Assembly: GCA_028023455.1 (NCBI GenBank)
Contig: JAQFVV010000566.1
Coordinates: forward strand, 122,001 to 186,000
Source of the DNA: Epiperipatus broadwayi
Taxonomy: Eukaryota; Onychophora; Udeonychophora; Euonychophora; Peripatidae
Direction of reading: 5' to 3'
DNA: 64,000 nucleotides
Position 1 is the first letter of the stretch, and every line of letters starts with the position of its first letter. A model generated the notes under the pieces. It made no database searches. It worked only from the letters and a program-made list of their open reading frames with translations, and had not been told where the DNA came from. The position numbers were made by a program, and so were the translations under genes. Below are positions 1 to 11,149 of the stretch, piece after piece.

Positions 1-916
1 ATTGTTAGTTATACGGGAATTTTTTTTTGCTTCTAGTTTGTCGCAGTGGGACGTATGTCATTTTTTAAAAAAAAAAAAAAATTACTACCCTGAGAAGTTA
101 GTTTTAGTTGAATATATTTATATAAAAATAATATATGTATAATTTTTCCAAGTTTGTTTCCTAACGTGAGCTAAATGTCATTTTTTTAATTAATTAAGAA
201 GTTAAATGTGCCATAAGCTAAACATTTTTTTTCCGAGTTTGATATATAGAAAATGAATATTTTATAGTTAAAAAGTTAACACGCCGTCAGTTGTTTTTTT
301 TGGTGTGTGACTAGAAAAGAAGATTTCAGAGTTAAAGTAATTTTTTGGTAATCCTAATTAGTTTTGTCATGGCCAGTACGCCATATTTTTTTTTCTCGTA
401 TAAAGTAGATAGCTTCAATAAGGCGGAAGTGTCAAATATATACCCACCCGCCCTCCCTTAAATTAGCTTTCGTACTTTAGATTGTTTTTAGTATCGCTCA
501 AATATGAAAAAAATTTTGGGAATAATAATGTTTTTTTCGAAATATAGTATAAACGGTAGTGTTAATATTTTGAGTAAAAAAGTACAATTACATAATAGAT
601 TTTTATTTCCGTTTGGATAAATTTTTGTAGATATCTTAGATAACCTTTTTTTTTCGTTAATAGAATTTTTTTTCATAGATTGAAAGCTTTGATAAGTCAA
701 AATTACACGTGTCAGTGTATGGTGTTAACAAACATTTTTTTTCACTTTCTCTGCATTTCGTTTTTATATAAAATGAATGCTATAATCATGCAAAATTCTC
801 GTTCACTGTTAAATATTTTGTAATTACGTGTCCTACCAAATATATATAAGTTTGTTAATAAAATAGCAAACTTAATTTTCAACTTAATAAAGAGTAAATG
901 CGTATGTCGTTTAATT
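1..916. other. AT-rich non-coding flank
   Basis: No gene or element is recognisable here. The stretch is AT-rich with many poly-A and poly-T runs and no open frame of convincing length. It is the left flank of the Merlin-type transposon that begins at 925. Confidence 0.5.
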
Positions 917-924
917 TATATTTT
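917..924. repeat. Target-site duplication, left (Merlin element)
   Basis: TATATTTT, identical to 4981-4988 on the other side of the element. Confidence 0.85.
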
Positions 925-1145
925 GGTACTTTACTTACGGATAATTTGCCTGATGACGTATTACCCTGAAGGCATACCGGTCTAATGTTGCGATTTTTAA
1001 GATAACGTCTCCAAGTGATCTGCAGACACATCTATTCGATAAGATGTGTCCGCATATCACGTGAACACGTCACGTTAAAAAGTGCAACATTAGACCGGTA
1101 TGCCTTCAGGCTAATACGTCATCAGGCAAATTATCCGTAAGTACC
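925..1145. repeat. Subterminal palindrome: second, inverted copy of the transposon end
   Basis: The left 65 bases (GGTAC ... CTAATGTTGC) recur inverted at about 1084-1145, ending GTACC. Apart from the 5-base insertion in the left end I see one mismatch over about 58 bp, with a loop of about 95 bp between. The inner copy points the same way as the true right end at 4980, so this 221-bp block by itself looks like a MITE fused to the left end of the full element. Confidence 0.85.
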
Positions 1146-1223
1146 GAATGTCACGTGATACGCACCGAACACCAGCATGCTTCTTGGTCCTGGAAAAAAA
1201 TACAAAAAAAAAAAAATTGTGAA

Positions 1224-3530
1224 AATTTGATATTTGTAGAAATATTAACCAAAAAACACAAAAAAAAAACCCAACAAATTAGTGAAAATTTACCTGCATG
1301 AAATACAAAATAAGGTCAATACAAAATATAGAAACAAAAAATTATTGAAAATGTGCCATTAATGGCGCTCACATTCCCTAATTTTAAAAGCAAAACTGTA
1401 TAGCCGATGAATTTACGAAAAATAATTTGATATTTGTAGAAATATTAACCAAAAAATACAAAAATAACCCAACAAATTAGTGAAAATTTACCTGCATGAA
1501 ATACAAAATAAGGTCAATACAAAATATAGAAACAAAAACTTATTGAAAATGTGCCATTAATGGCGAGCTAATTTTAAAAGGGGGGGGTGTCAAGATATAA
1601 AATACAAAATATAGCCGATGAATTTACGAAAAGTAATTTGATATTTGTAGAAATATTAACCAAAAAATACAAAAAAAACCCAACAAATTAGTGAAAATTT
1701 ACCTGCATGAAATACAAAATAAGGTCAATACAAAATATAGAAACAAAAATTATTGAAAATGTGCCATTAATGGCGCTCACATTCCCTAATTTTAAAAGCA
1801 AAACTGTATAGCCGATGAATTTACGAAAAATAATTTGATATTTGTAGAAATATTAACCAAAAAATACAAAAATAACCCAACAAATTAGTGAAAATTTACC
1901 TGCATGAAATACAAAATAAGGTCAATACAAAATATAGAAACAAAAACTTATTGAAAATGTGCCATTAATGGCGAGCTAATTTTAAAAGGGGGGGGTCAAG
2001 ATATAAAATACAAAATATAGCCGATGAATTTACGAAAAGTAATTTGATATTTGTAGAAATATTAACCAAAAAACACAAAAAAAAAACCCAACAAATTAGT
2101 GAAAATTTACCTGCATGAAATACAAAATAAGGTCAATACAAAATATAGAAACAAAAAATTATTGAAAATGTGCCATTAATGGCGCTCACATTCCCTAATT
2201 TTAAAAGCGAAACTGTATAGCCGATGAATTTACGAAAAATAATTTGATATTTGTAGAAATATTAACCAAAAAATACAAAAAAAACCCAACAAATTAGTGA
2301 AAATTTACCTGCATGAAATACAAAATAAGGTCAATACAAAATATAGAAACAAAAACTTATTGAAAATGTGCCATTAATGGCGAGCTAATTTTAAAAGGGG
2401 GGGGGTGTCAAGATATAAAATACAAAATATAGCCGATGAATTTACGAAAAATAATTTGATATTTGTAGAAATATTAACCAAAAAACACAAAAAAAAAACC
2501 CAACAAATTAGTGAAAATTTACCTGCATGAAATACAAAATAAGGTCAATACAAAATATAGAAACAAAAAATTATTGAAAATGTGCCATTAATGGCGCTCA
2601 CATTCCCTAATTTTAAAAGCAAAACTGTATAGCCGATGAATTTACGAAAAATAATTTGATATTTGTAGAAATATTAACCAAAAAATACAAAAATAACCCA
2701 ACAAATTAGTGAAAATTTACCTGCATGAAATACAAAATAAGGTCAATACAAAATATAGAAACAAAAACTTATTGAAAATGTGCCATTAATGGCGAGCTAA
2801 TTTTAAAAGGGGGGGGTGTCAAGATATAAAATACAAAATATAGCCGATGAATTTACGAAAAGTAATTTGATATTTGTAGAAATATTAACCAAAAAATACA
2901 AAAAAAACCCAACAAATTAGTGAAAATTTACCTGCATGAAATACAAAATAAGGTCAATACAAAATATAGAAACAAAAAATTATTGAAAATGTGCCATTAA
3001 TGGCGCTCACATTCCCTAATTTTAAAAGCGAAACTGTATAGCCGATGAATTTACGAAAAATAATTTGATATTTGTAGAAATATTAACCAAAAAATACAAA
3101 AAAAACCCAACAAATTAGTGAAAATTTACCTGCATGAAATACAAAATAAGGTCAATACAAAATATAGAAACAAAAACTTATTGAAAATGTGCCATTAATG
3201 GCGAGCTAATTTTAAAAGGGGGGGGTGTCAAGATATAAAATACAAAATATAGCCGATGAATTTACGAAAAATAATTTGATATTTGTAGAAATATTAACCA
3301 AAAAATACAAAAAAAACCCAACAAATTAGTGAAAATTTACCTGCATGAAATACAAAATAAGGTCAATACAAAATATAGAAACAAAAACTTATTGAAAATG
3401 TGCCATTAATGGCGAGCTAATTTTAAAAGGGGGGGGTGTCAAGATATAAAATACAAAATATAGCCGATGAATTTACGAAAAATAATTTGATATTTGTAGA
3501 AATATTAAACAAAAAATACAAAAATTATTT
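1224..3530. repeat. Internal minisatellite, about 200/211-bp units alternating
   Basis: The phrase AATTTGATATTTGTAG recurs at 1224, 1424, 1635, 1832, 2041, 2241, 2453, 2653, 2864, 3062, 3273 and 3484. This gives 11 full units of 197-212 bp. Two variants alternate: A (about 198-200 bp, with CTCACATTCCCTAATTTT) and B (about 209-212 bp, with a run of 7-9 G followed by TGTCAAGATATAAAAT or a shorter form). The real period is thus a 410-bp dimer, broken only at the right end where two B units adjoin. Units are almost identical, so the array expanded or was homogenised recently. It lies wholly inside the Merlin transposon, 3' of the transposase gene. Confidence 0.95.
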
Positions 3531-3799
3531 ACAAATTAAATGTAATTAAGTGGAAGTTTGATAATTGAAGAAATATAAAAAAAAAATTTTTTTGTAAATT
3601 TAAAAAAAAAAAAAAAGTTAATGCGAATCTACCATTAATGGCCATCTTGTATAAAATGTGGTGTAAGAGGCCGTACTTTTATAAGCATGCGGTAATGTTA
3701 AAAACGGACTGTATATTGGTATTGTCTATATTCAATAATATAATTAATTCTAAAATTATAATTATTATAAAAAAAATTAAAATTACTTACAAATAGCGT

Positions 3800-4684
3800 T
3801 CACTGCGGAGGACTGAATTGCGATATATGTTCTAAAATTGCAGCGAAAGGATCAGCTTTGTATGACTGCCTCCACATAAACTCGCTCAAATATGAGTCGA
3901 GGTGCTGACGTGCTGTCCCTCTGTGTTTTTTATTACGCCATTTGACCAAACCCCACAACCTTTCAACATTCTGTGTATGTACGCCAGTTGTGGGGTCTAC
4001 GAAGTTGTATGTGTGATTAACACGATGGTGTTCGTAGCCAGCCTCAGCTAACTCTTCGCTCTTGTATCCATTCCAGCAATCGCTGTAGATAGTCGAGCCT
4101 TCGTGTACATTTTGCAAAATTTCTTGCATGAGAGTAGTCGCACTTCTATCTCGAACGGCTACAATAAAGCATTCCTCAGTCTCTCTGCACACGCCGCCAA
4201 ATAGCCATTGCTGTGGTAGGACTCTTCCGGCATTGTTCTTCCGTTTTGTGAAGAGGCTTTCATCAATCTCAACGATGGTGTTGGGACCTCCGATTTTCCG
4301 CCTTTCATTTCTTAACAATCTCCAGGTACAAACTTCCCGGAGGTAGTTATTCCAATCGATTACAGTTTTGTCCGAAATATTCAATTCCTCCGCACAAAAT
4401 GTTATCGATGTTAATTCTTTGGACCAACTATAGATGAAGCGTATAGCGGTCACGAAAGTCATTTTGGAGCCAACAAACCACGTGCCTTTTCTAATTGCAA
4501 TTTCTGACAGGCAATCCTTCAAGTTACACCGCCATTGTTTCTTGGAATCATGAATATATTTCTTCATTTCATGCCCATTTTGACATAATTTCCTTTTGGG
4601 GAGAAGACCGCGGTCTTGTAAGAAGATGATCGCTTCTTCCTCCGTACTCGGTAAATTGAACAAGGTTCTTGGAGCTTCAGCCAT
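3800..4684 (-). CDS. Merlin transposase (ISXO2/IS1595-like DDE fold), 294 aa
   Basis: The enzyme would cut and rejoin the inverted ends of its own element. From the start chosen here (MAEAPRTL, at 4684), residues 34-58 hold a zinc-ribbon-like set C34, H38, C53, C58 (CQNGH...WRCNLKDC), followed by a predicted DNA-binding helical region. The catalytic core shows D141 in IVEIDESLF, D202 in IYSDCWNGY and E241 in NVERLWGLVKW; the QQWLFGGV strand precedes the second Asp. These are the signature positions of ISXO2-type transposases. Length and lack of internal stops fit a complete, possibly active protein. The frame is open for 24 further codons upstream (to 4756), but that extension is hydrophobic, low-complexity and not family-like, so the internal Met is preferred. 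No intron is needed. Confidence 0.88.
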   Translation of the reverse strand: MAEAPRTLFNLPSTEEEAIIFLQDRGLLPKRKLCQNGHEMKKYIHDSKKQWRCNLKDCLSEIAIRKGTWFVGSKMTFVTAIRFIYSWSKELTSITFCAEELNISDKTVIDWNNYLREVCTWRLLRNERRKIGGPNTIVEIDESLFTKRKNNAGRVLPQQWLFGGVCRETEECFIVAVRDRSATTLMQEILQNVHEGSTIYSDCWNGYKSEELAEAGYEHHRVNHTYNFVDPTTGVHTQNVERLWGLVKWRNKKHRGTARQHLDSYLSEFMWRQSYKADPFAAILEHISQFSPPQ

Positions 4685-4947
4685 ATCACAAAGTAAAATC
4701 ACAAAGTAAAATATCAAAAACGCAATGGAAGAGCTGAAAAAAGTCACTGTGATCAAGTGGATAGCAAAATCACAATAGACAGAAAAATCAAAAAATTTCC
4801 CAAATGTCTCTCCGAATTTTAAATCTCGCGGTTAAAAAAAAAAAAATTGACTCTCTGATGGATTAATCACGCCAGTCACTTCGTTGCCATGACAACGTTG
4901 TCATACAACGATCGTCGATGCCCACCGGAAGGGAAACCGGTGGGTCA
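4685..4947 (-). promoter_or_regulatory. Probable transposase 5' leader/promoter region
   Basis: About 260 bp lie between the transposase start and the right terminal repeat, and must hold its promoter. The hairpin CCCACCGG ... CCGGTGGG (4921-4944) abuts the terminal repeat. No specific promoter box is convincing. Confidence 0.3.
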
Positions 4948-4980
4948 AATACGTCATCAGGCAAATTATCCGTAAGTACC

Positions 4981-4988
4981 TATATTTT
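4981..4988. repeat. Target-site duplication, right (Merlin element)
   Basis: TATATTTT, identical to 917-924. Confidence 0.85.
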
Positions 4989-5067
4989 TGTATAACATAT
5001 ATGTCAGCCACCCTTTAGTTAAGATTTTTTTTTCTCCATTTCGGATTATGCTATTGAATCATTTATT

Positions 5068-5200
5068 GAGTAACCGTTAGGTGAAGACCTTTTGAGTAAC
5101 CGTTAGGTGAAGACCTTTTGAGTAACCGTTAGGTGAAGCCCTTGTTTTGTAGTGATCGTTTATGAAGATTCCTTGAGTAACCGTTTAGGTGAAGACCCCT
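5068..5200 (+). repeat. 26-bp tandem repeat, about 4 copies
   Basis: The unit GAGTAACCGTTAGGTGAAGA plus CCTTTT occurs at 5068, 5094 and 5120. A diverged copy lies at 5175 after a spacer. A second short phrase, CCTGAAATAATAGG, is duplicated nearby (about 5231 and 5297). Confidence 0.85.
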
Positions 5201-5584
5201 TACACTTTAGAGTTCAGAATTGCTGAGTAGCCTGAAATAATAGGTCTATGTCTGCAATTGTTGTTTCCGTGTCATAGTTGTGACCAGCGTTACTTGCCTG
5301 AAATAATAGGAGTATGCGGTTTGCAATGTGACATTCGTTCTAATAAATTTATGTACATAATAATAAAAGAAATATTTGTATAGGTATATCTGTTTGTATA
5401 TTTATATGTAGTCATATATATGCTTATTTAATGATGTACATATTCATATATATGGGTGTATATGGTATACACTTCGTTATAGTTTGGTAAAACCCATTTT
5501 TATATAAATGTTTTTTGAAACAGTTTTTGATCTCAATGCGTGATTCTGTAAAATTGCTTGATAATTGTTCATCTATTTCGGGTT

Positions 5585-5765
5585 GTGACCAAAATGGTAG
5601 TTGGTTTCGATCCCAGGTTCATAATTCGGAGTGGCAGTTATCGTGGGATTTTACTTCTATTTTTAAATTTTTTTTGTATATATTTTATTTTGTTAATCGT
5701 ACTTTAGGCTGTTTAAATTTTTTTTTTGTGTCTTGACCAAAATGGTAACTGGTTTCGATCCCAGG
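5585..5765 (+). repeat. Duplicated phrase with tRNA T-arm/B-box-like sequence
   Basis: GACCAAAATGGTA is followed by GGTTTCGATCCCAGG-type sequence at about 5587-5616 and again at about 5736-5765. CTGG-TTTCGATC-CCAG can form a T-stem and loop and resembles a pol III B box. A tRNA-derived SINE remnant is possible; no A box or full cloverleaf was found. Confidence 0.35.
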
Positions 5766-6637
5766 TCAGACAAATTACCGTACTTAGTGTTATACGTCTT
5801 AGATTTAAATAATATTGTGTCATTTAAAATAGCATTTACTTATTCATCCAGAGATTTTTTTTTCGTTCAGCAGAATCAAATTAAATTTTTTTTTAAAGTG
5901 AACGGAAACGCAAAGTAAAATTTTAATTGCATTGAAACTTTATAAACCCTTATAAATGTGTGCTTGGATCATTATCCATTAATATGTATATTTGATATGG
6001 CCATTGTCTTGTCGACTGGCGCCCTTTTCAAATAAATTTGTCGGCAAGTGCAATTTCTCATATCGGATATCAAATAAACTAAATTATAGTAGATGATCAA
6101 AATAACAATGTATGCTTAGTGAGCCAAAATAATTTTTAAACATGACTTATGTATATTTTGCTCACATATTTCTTTATATATATATACTTGTATTAATGTA
6201 AATGCATTTTTTAGTTGTTTCAGGTGTCAGAGAAAGCCAGGTCAAGCTGTAAGTGGATTATTTCAGTTATATTAACATAGCAATGATATTTTAATGAAAT
6301 ATAAATAAAGTAAAGTGAGGAGAATAATATGTGGTATAGTTATTAAAGACAGACACGGCAGGATTTTATATATATATTTTCATGTACAAACAGATACATA
6401 TAGGCATAGGGTTAAAATAGGACCTCGTGAGGTAGGCAAAGTTAATTTCTGAAAACATAAATAAAGAATTTAGAATATTGACTTATTTTTTTTATATATA
6501 GAACTAAAATTTTTTTCTGCACATACAGGATATAGCTCCTAGATATACATAATACAATATACTTATATAGATTGTATTAAAATACGTTTAAAATAAATTG
6601 TGACTTTCTGTAGCAAAATAGCAAAAAAAAAAAAAAA

Positions 6638-7555
6638 ATGGACCAACAGACGGACGCACATTATGACAGCGAGGAGGAGGTAGTACTCAATATTCCCAAG
6701 AGGCCAACAGGTACTCATAATGAAGAGTATAACTTTGATGCTCTCATCAAGGAAATGAGAGATGAAAATGAAATGATGATGAACATGTTCCAACAATGCA
6801 TGAATATGACATTACAAAGACTAAACCGTTTGGAGGAAAACATGGGTCTCCAGCAACAACATACTACCAGAACAAAAGTATTACCAGATGATGATAATCA
6901 GGAAAAGGGACAAGACCAACAGGAACAAGGGGTTATTCAGGTTGAATCACTGATTGATGAAGAAGCATGTAAAGATAGTCACCACTTGGACTTGTCAGTC
7001 AAACATGAAAGGCAAAGTGGAGAACAAAATTGTCGAATCATAGAGGATAGCAAGAGCACAATGACGCTTCAGACTGTGGATTTAGTAAACGAAACTGAAA
7101 AGATGGGACAAGACATGAATAATAAAATGAGTGACTTGACTGGAGCTACTCCGATACATTTGCAGTATGGCGCAGCATGTCTTCAGGTATTCAAAGCCAA
7201 AATCTTAGTGGAAGAGGAGAAAATAGACCAACTAGGAAACCAAAAGATCGCAAGCGAACGATTAAGACGGGCAGTGCTGCATCGGAAGACAAAACGAAAC
7301 CGCCAATATCAATTCAGGCAAAGGAAGCAAGTGTGGTTGAGAGATCTGAGGCCAACTAGTGTAGTGCGGAGAGAAGTAAAAAAGTTTTTTCCAATATATA
7401 GAGGCCCTCATTTAGTAAAAAAGAAGTGTGGAAAAAATGTTTTTCTGCTGAAAGATAGTTACAGCATACAAGGCAGTATATACCACCGGATCCCGGAAAG
7501 TTTAGAAATTAAAAACATAAATATAGCTAGTCAGACTAAAACAACACGGACTTGA
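6638..7555 (+). CDS. Retroelement-derived ORF: gag-like N-terminus joined to integrase C-terminus, 305 aa
   Basis: The N-terminal half is acidic and predicted coiled (residues about 27-75, EEYNFDALIKEMRDENEMMMNMFQQ region), like the start of an LTR-retroelement gag polyprotein. From about residue 165 the protein resembles the end of a Ty3/gypsy-type integrase. TGATPIHLQYG matches the usual TG-TP-EL-FG element. It is followed by a basic helix (residues about 207-232) and QVWLRDLRP ... VKKFFPIYRGPHLVKKKCGKNVFLLKD, the SH3-like C-terminal integrase domain. Protease, reverse transcriptase, RNase H and the integrase DDE core are all missing. This looks like an internally deleted, in-frame gag::int fusion, either a non-autonomous element or a co-opted gene. 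The start is the first ATG after an A-run, with no stop for 305 codons. Flanking LTRs were not identified. Confidence 0.6.
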   Translation: MDQQTDAHYDSEEEVVLNIPKRPTGTHNEEYNFDALIKEMRDENEMMMNMFQQCMNMTLQRLNRLEENMGLQQQHTTRTKVLPDDDNQEKGQDQQEQGVIQVESLIDEEACKDSHHLDLSVKHERQSGEQNCRIIEDSKSTMTLQTVDLVNETEKMGQDMNNKMSDLTGATPIHLQYGAACLQVFKAKILVEEEKIDQLGNQKIASERLRRAVLHRKTKRNRQYQFRQRKQVWLRDLRPTSVVRREVKKFFPIYRGPHLVKKKCGKNVFLLKDSYSIQGSIYHRIPESLEIKNINIASQTKTTRT

Positions 7556-10186
7556 TTTAAAAGAATATAGGAGAATGAATGATGGATAAACCGTTTGATA
7601 GTAACATATAGAAAGATTATTAGTAGTAGCAAATTAAACATTACAGTGAATAAAGAGTAGGCTTGAACTCACCTGGTACAAATTCTTACCTCTGACCTGA
7701 AGCAACAGCATTTTTTTTTTAAAACATTTTTTTTTTTGCTCACTAACTATTGGGAAATGAAGCAATGGATCTGAAGTCCAATCCATGCTTCACATCTTCC
7801 TATAAACTTAATTAATATTGTAGACCTAAATTAAGGTTATAGTTCAATATCAGCAGGGTTTTGCATTAGAGTTAAAAATAGTTATGCTTATTAAATGTGT
7901 ATTACAGTTAAATATTTTATTTTAAATAAATTTCATTCTATTGATCAAAATTGCTTAACCTATTAGTCAAACATATATATACATCTAGCGTATATATATG
8001 AGGTAATGCAAAATTCTGCTGAGATAAAATGCTTATTCTATTGTAAAATAATAATATATTGTTGTTCAAATTTTATTAAAATATTTAGTATGATTTGATT
8101 TTGAGATAAGCCCACCAACATTTCTGAAAGAATGTATATTTTAATTAGTGAGCCGTTCAAGTCTAATTAAAGATGGCATTTTCTTTCTTGCTTTTTAATT
8201 AATAGAATTCCAACTTTAAAGTAAGAAAGTTAGAGTAAAAAATTGAAGTTATTTTTAGAACGTGTTGTTTTGAAACAAAGCAGCAAGGGGGGGCTTATCA
8301 AGATCTCAGATCATACAAACAATGGAAGGTAGCTGGCAGAGAAAGTATAAATAGTAGGGAGAACAAAAGAGATGTTTATTCAGACTTTTCTTTTTGAAGG
8401 AGTCGTTTGATTCTGATTTTGCTTGTGAAGGCGATTTATTAAGATTTTTCTTGCTGTTTTATTTCCAAGCTTTCTGGAAAGTGCATTCAGATTTCTCTTG
8501 GGAGAAATCCGTCAGATTTTGCTTCACATTTAGCTTGTGCTTCAAAAAAAAAAGTTATACAGCTGTCATTTTCAAACAATGGAGAAGTTGGAACCTGCTC
8601 CAGTTAAAACCAACCGTATTTTGAGGAAAATGGATATGCTTGGCTAGGCAAATCATAGCTTTGCCTATCGCCGAGGTTCCTAAATACCATCCAAAATGCC
8701 TTAACATCCAATCAATAACCATATGAACTCTATGCCGTGTCTGGAGAACTTTTCATGGAAGCCATACTTCATATTTTGCATTGTCCGGACAAACACCTAT
8801 CGTCGGTCGGATCAAGCCACGGACGCCGTAGGAAACATCACGGAAAAAGGACGGTATCGTATCTCCTAAATTAAACTATCTCGTATGCTACTTTTGATTC
8901 ATATTGTTTTATTGTTGTATTGAAATATATGTCTTTGCTATGTAAACATTTTATGAATTAACCTTAAATATATTTTGGGATCATCTAGCTATATGTAACC
9001 TTTTTTACCTTCGCTATTCTTCCTTACTAACCATTGTAAATATTTAGTATTTCGTTGCGGTTAAATTTAATAATTAATTTTTTTTGTCATTTGAAATCAC
9101 TTTCCAATTTTATTTATGTTGTTAATTAAATCCAAGTCAGTTTCTTTTGTGTGCCAACTTGATCTTTTTGATAACACCTCTTTTTTGTCCGCCATTAGCT
9201 AGTCACGTATATTTGATTTAGCTATATACGTTCTAAGTTAATTTTAAACCCGGTTTTTAGCGCAAAGCCATAAGAAATGCTTTGCGAAAGGTTTTTATGA
9301 TCTATCGTACTTTATCGAGAAGATCGAGTTGGAATTTTTTTTTTATAAAATTGGGAAGAAAAGAATTTGACCGCAAACCTATTAACCTGTTTTCTTTTTA
9401 TTGTCTAATTAGTTTGTTGCCATAATTGAGGGGAATAGCGGAGGCCATTAAAGCTTTATTCATATTTTAAAGCCAGTAATTAAACATTATTTAATTATCA
9501 AAAACTTGAGTTTCTTAGTTATATTAAATGCTTTATTTTTACTTTTCAATGATCCAGGCACGCAAAACGCAAACACCAACACATATTTTGATGTACTTTA
9601 CACATTTAGCTTTTAGCTCTTTAGGATTTCCCGTCCATGTCTCTTCCGCTGTTGCTAAGCTTTGTGGCCGGTTGAAAAATAATTTATGTGTGGCTCAGAT
9701 AGTGTTGTTCGGTTCATAATAGCTTCGAGACTAGACGAATAGGGCAGAGGTCATATGTATTCTTGATTAATATCTCGCGTATGGTTTGGCCTTGAGGTAC
9801 TTTCGCCTAGTATTCGAACTGGGTTAAATCAACATACATAATCTGACTGTCACAATATATAATATATCAAAATATATATCAATTTATATATATATATATA
9901 TATATGTAAGTTAACCAATAGCTAGTCTTGCTGTAAGATTTCCAAATTTTAACAAACAATAGATAAATAATAAATTATTTAATGTATATCTTTGTATGTT
10001 TGTTCATTAGAAGTAGTAGTAGTTTTTAAGACTTATCCAAACTCTTTTGCTGCTTTGATCTTAAAATTATTTATAGAGCTTGGCTTCCCATTTTTTACTT
10101 ATCAATAGATTACAAATATAAGAAATTATAAAATTCAATTAATAAGTCATTATCCACACCCTTGGAAGCATATAAAACAATTTGCG

Positions 10187-10228
<42 letters not shown>

Positions 10229-11149
10229 TTTCAATTTTTGTTTTTATCAAGGGATCACTTTTCTCCACTGTATTGCAAACATCTACCAGCACAAAAACCC
10301 TGATACATTTCACATACAATCTTCACTCGCCAGATGAGCTAAAAGTATGAAACAACTCAATCCTCATGCTGGGTTGATTGCTCATTACTCACAGAAAGTA
10401 GGCAGTAGTTTATATTCACTTTTAATACCTTGTGGAATGATGAACAATCACTGCACTGCTGAGATATCTTTAAATTGTTGGGTTTTCTTTTTTTATTAGT
10501 ATGTTTCTCATCTCAACACTATCACATTGCAATTCTCCAATCATTCAAATAGATCATGTTCTCTCTTTATGCATGTATTTCACACACAACCTTCATTCAT
10601 CAGATGACCAAATACTCGAATCTCCACGCCATCTTGACCGCTTGACATTTTAAGATTTAATGATAGTGTATAATAATTTCTGTAAATGATTACCTCTTTA
10701 AATTTCAGACATATTTTAAAAATTTATATAATGACTTGTATATGTTTATATGCGATTTGCTTTAAAGCAAAACAAAAAAAAAAAAAAAGATTTTATATAA
10801 CTTCAATTTTACAAGTAAGTATAACAAAAAAAGTCATCTATATTTTAGGAAAATATGCATGCATAATTTATTATTTTTACTGCGAATAAAAATAGCTTGA
10901 ATATTTTATGAAGTTGTTTTTCAATTCTTATTAATTATTAAAGAGTCGTCAGACCGAAGTCTTAAAAAGTTTTCTTCTGCTAATGTTTTGCTTAAACTTG
11001 TAAGTTTGACTACTTGCGATTGCAATATCTTTAATGACTGTCTTAATGTGGATCAGATCTCAACATTAATTATGGAAAAAATCATTTTGTAAACTGAAAA
11101 GGGTTTTAATTTACATTTAATTACTTTCATATTTCGAAAAAAATTCCCT
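7556..11149. other. Non-coding stretch
   Basis: No gene is recognised. The block at about 8270-8870 is richer in G and C than its surroundings; it contains a TATA-like AGTATAAATA at 8345 and a G7 run at 8287. It could be a decayed retroelement terminal repeat or leader, but no partner copy was found. (TA)n tracts lie at 9885-9905 and 10188-10226. Confidence 0.4.
10188..10226. repeat. (TA)n microsatellite
   Basis: Uninterrupted alternating AT of about 39 bases. A shorter tract lies at 9885-9905. Confidence 0.95.

Larger units (their letters stand above)
925..4980 (-). mobile_element. Merlin-type DNA transposon, complete with 8-bp target duplication
   Basis: The ends are inverted: the left begins GGTACTTTACTTACGG and the right ends CCGTAAGTACC. 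They share about 30 bp of terminal inverted repeat containing ATAATTTGCCTGATGACGTA; the left end carries an extra 5 bases. The 8-bp direct repeat TATATTTT lies immediately outside both ends (917-924 and 4981-4988), the duplication size known for Merlin elements (8-9 bp). The element carries one minus-strand transposase of the ISXO2/IS1595 fold, as Merlin elements do, plus a subterminal palindrome (925-1145) and a long minisatellite (1224-3530). The intact target duplication and open transposase frame suggest a fairly recent insertion. The superfamily call rests on transposase motifs and duplication length together. Confidence 0.9.
4989..6637. other. Non-coding stretch with short repeats, upstream of retroelement ORF
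   Basis: No gene is recognised. It contains a 26-bp tandem repeat (5068-5200) and two copies of a tRNA T-arm-like phrase (5585-5760). It may be the decayed 5' part of the retroelement whose ORF begins at 6638, but no matching long terminal repeat was found on the other side. Confidence 0.4.

Noticed and set aside
943-960. CTGATGA, a hammerhead core string, within the Merlin terminal repeat
   Set aside because: No paired stem II or GAAA follows. It is part of the transposon end and recurs only there.
1400-3490. CCGATGAATTTACGAAA in every minisatellite unit, superficially like a hammerhead core
   Set aside because: Position 4 is wrong, the 6 bases between CGATGA and GAAA cannot form stem II, and no matching stem I was found.
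1224-3530. CRISPR-like array
   Set aside because: Units are contiguous and about 200 bp long with no unique spacers, inside a eukaryotic transposon.
3800-4684. Bacterial contamination, because the transposase has the IS1595 fold
   Set aside because: The element has eukaryote-type 8-bp duplications in AT-rich host DNA that is continuous with animal gene sequence. Merlin elements are the animal relatives of this fold.
5585-5765. Functional tRNA gene
   Set aside because: Only a T-arm-like segment is present. There is no acceptor stem partner, D-arm or anticodon arm in the expected places.
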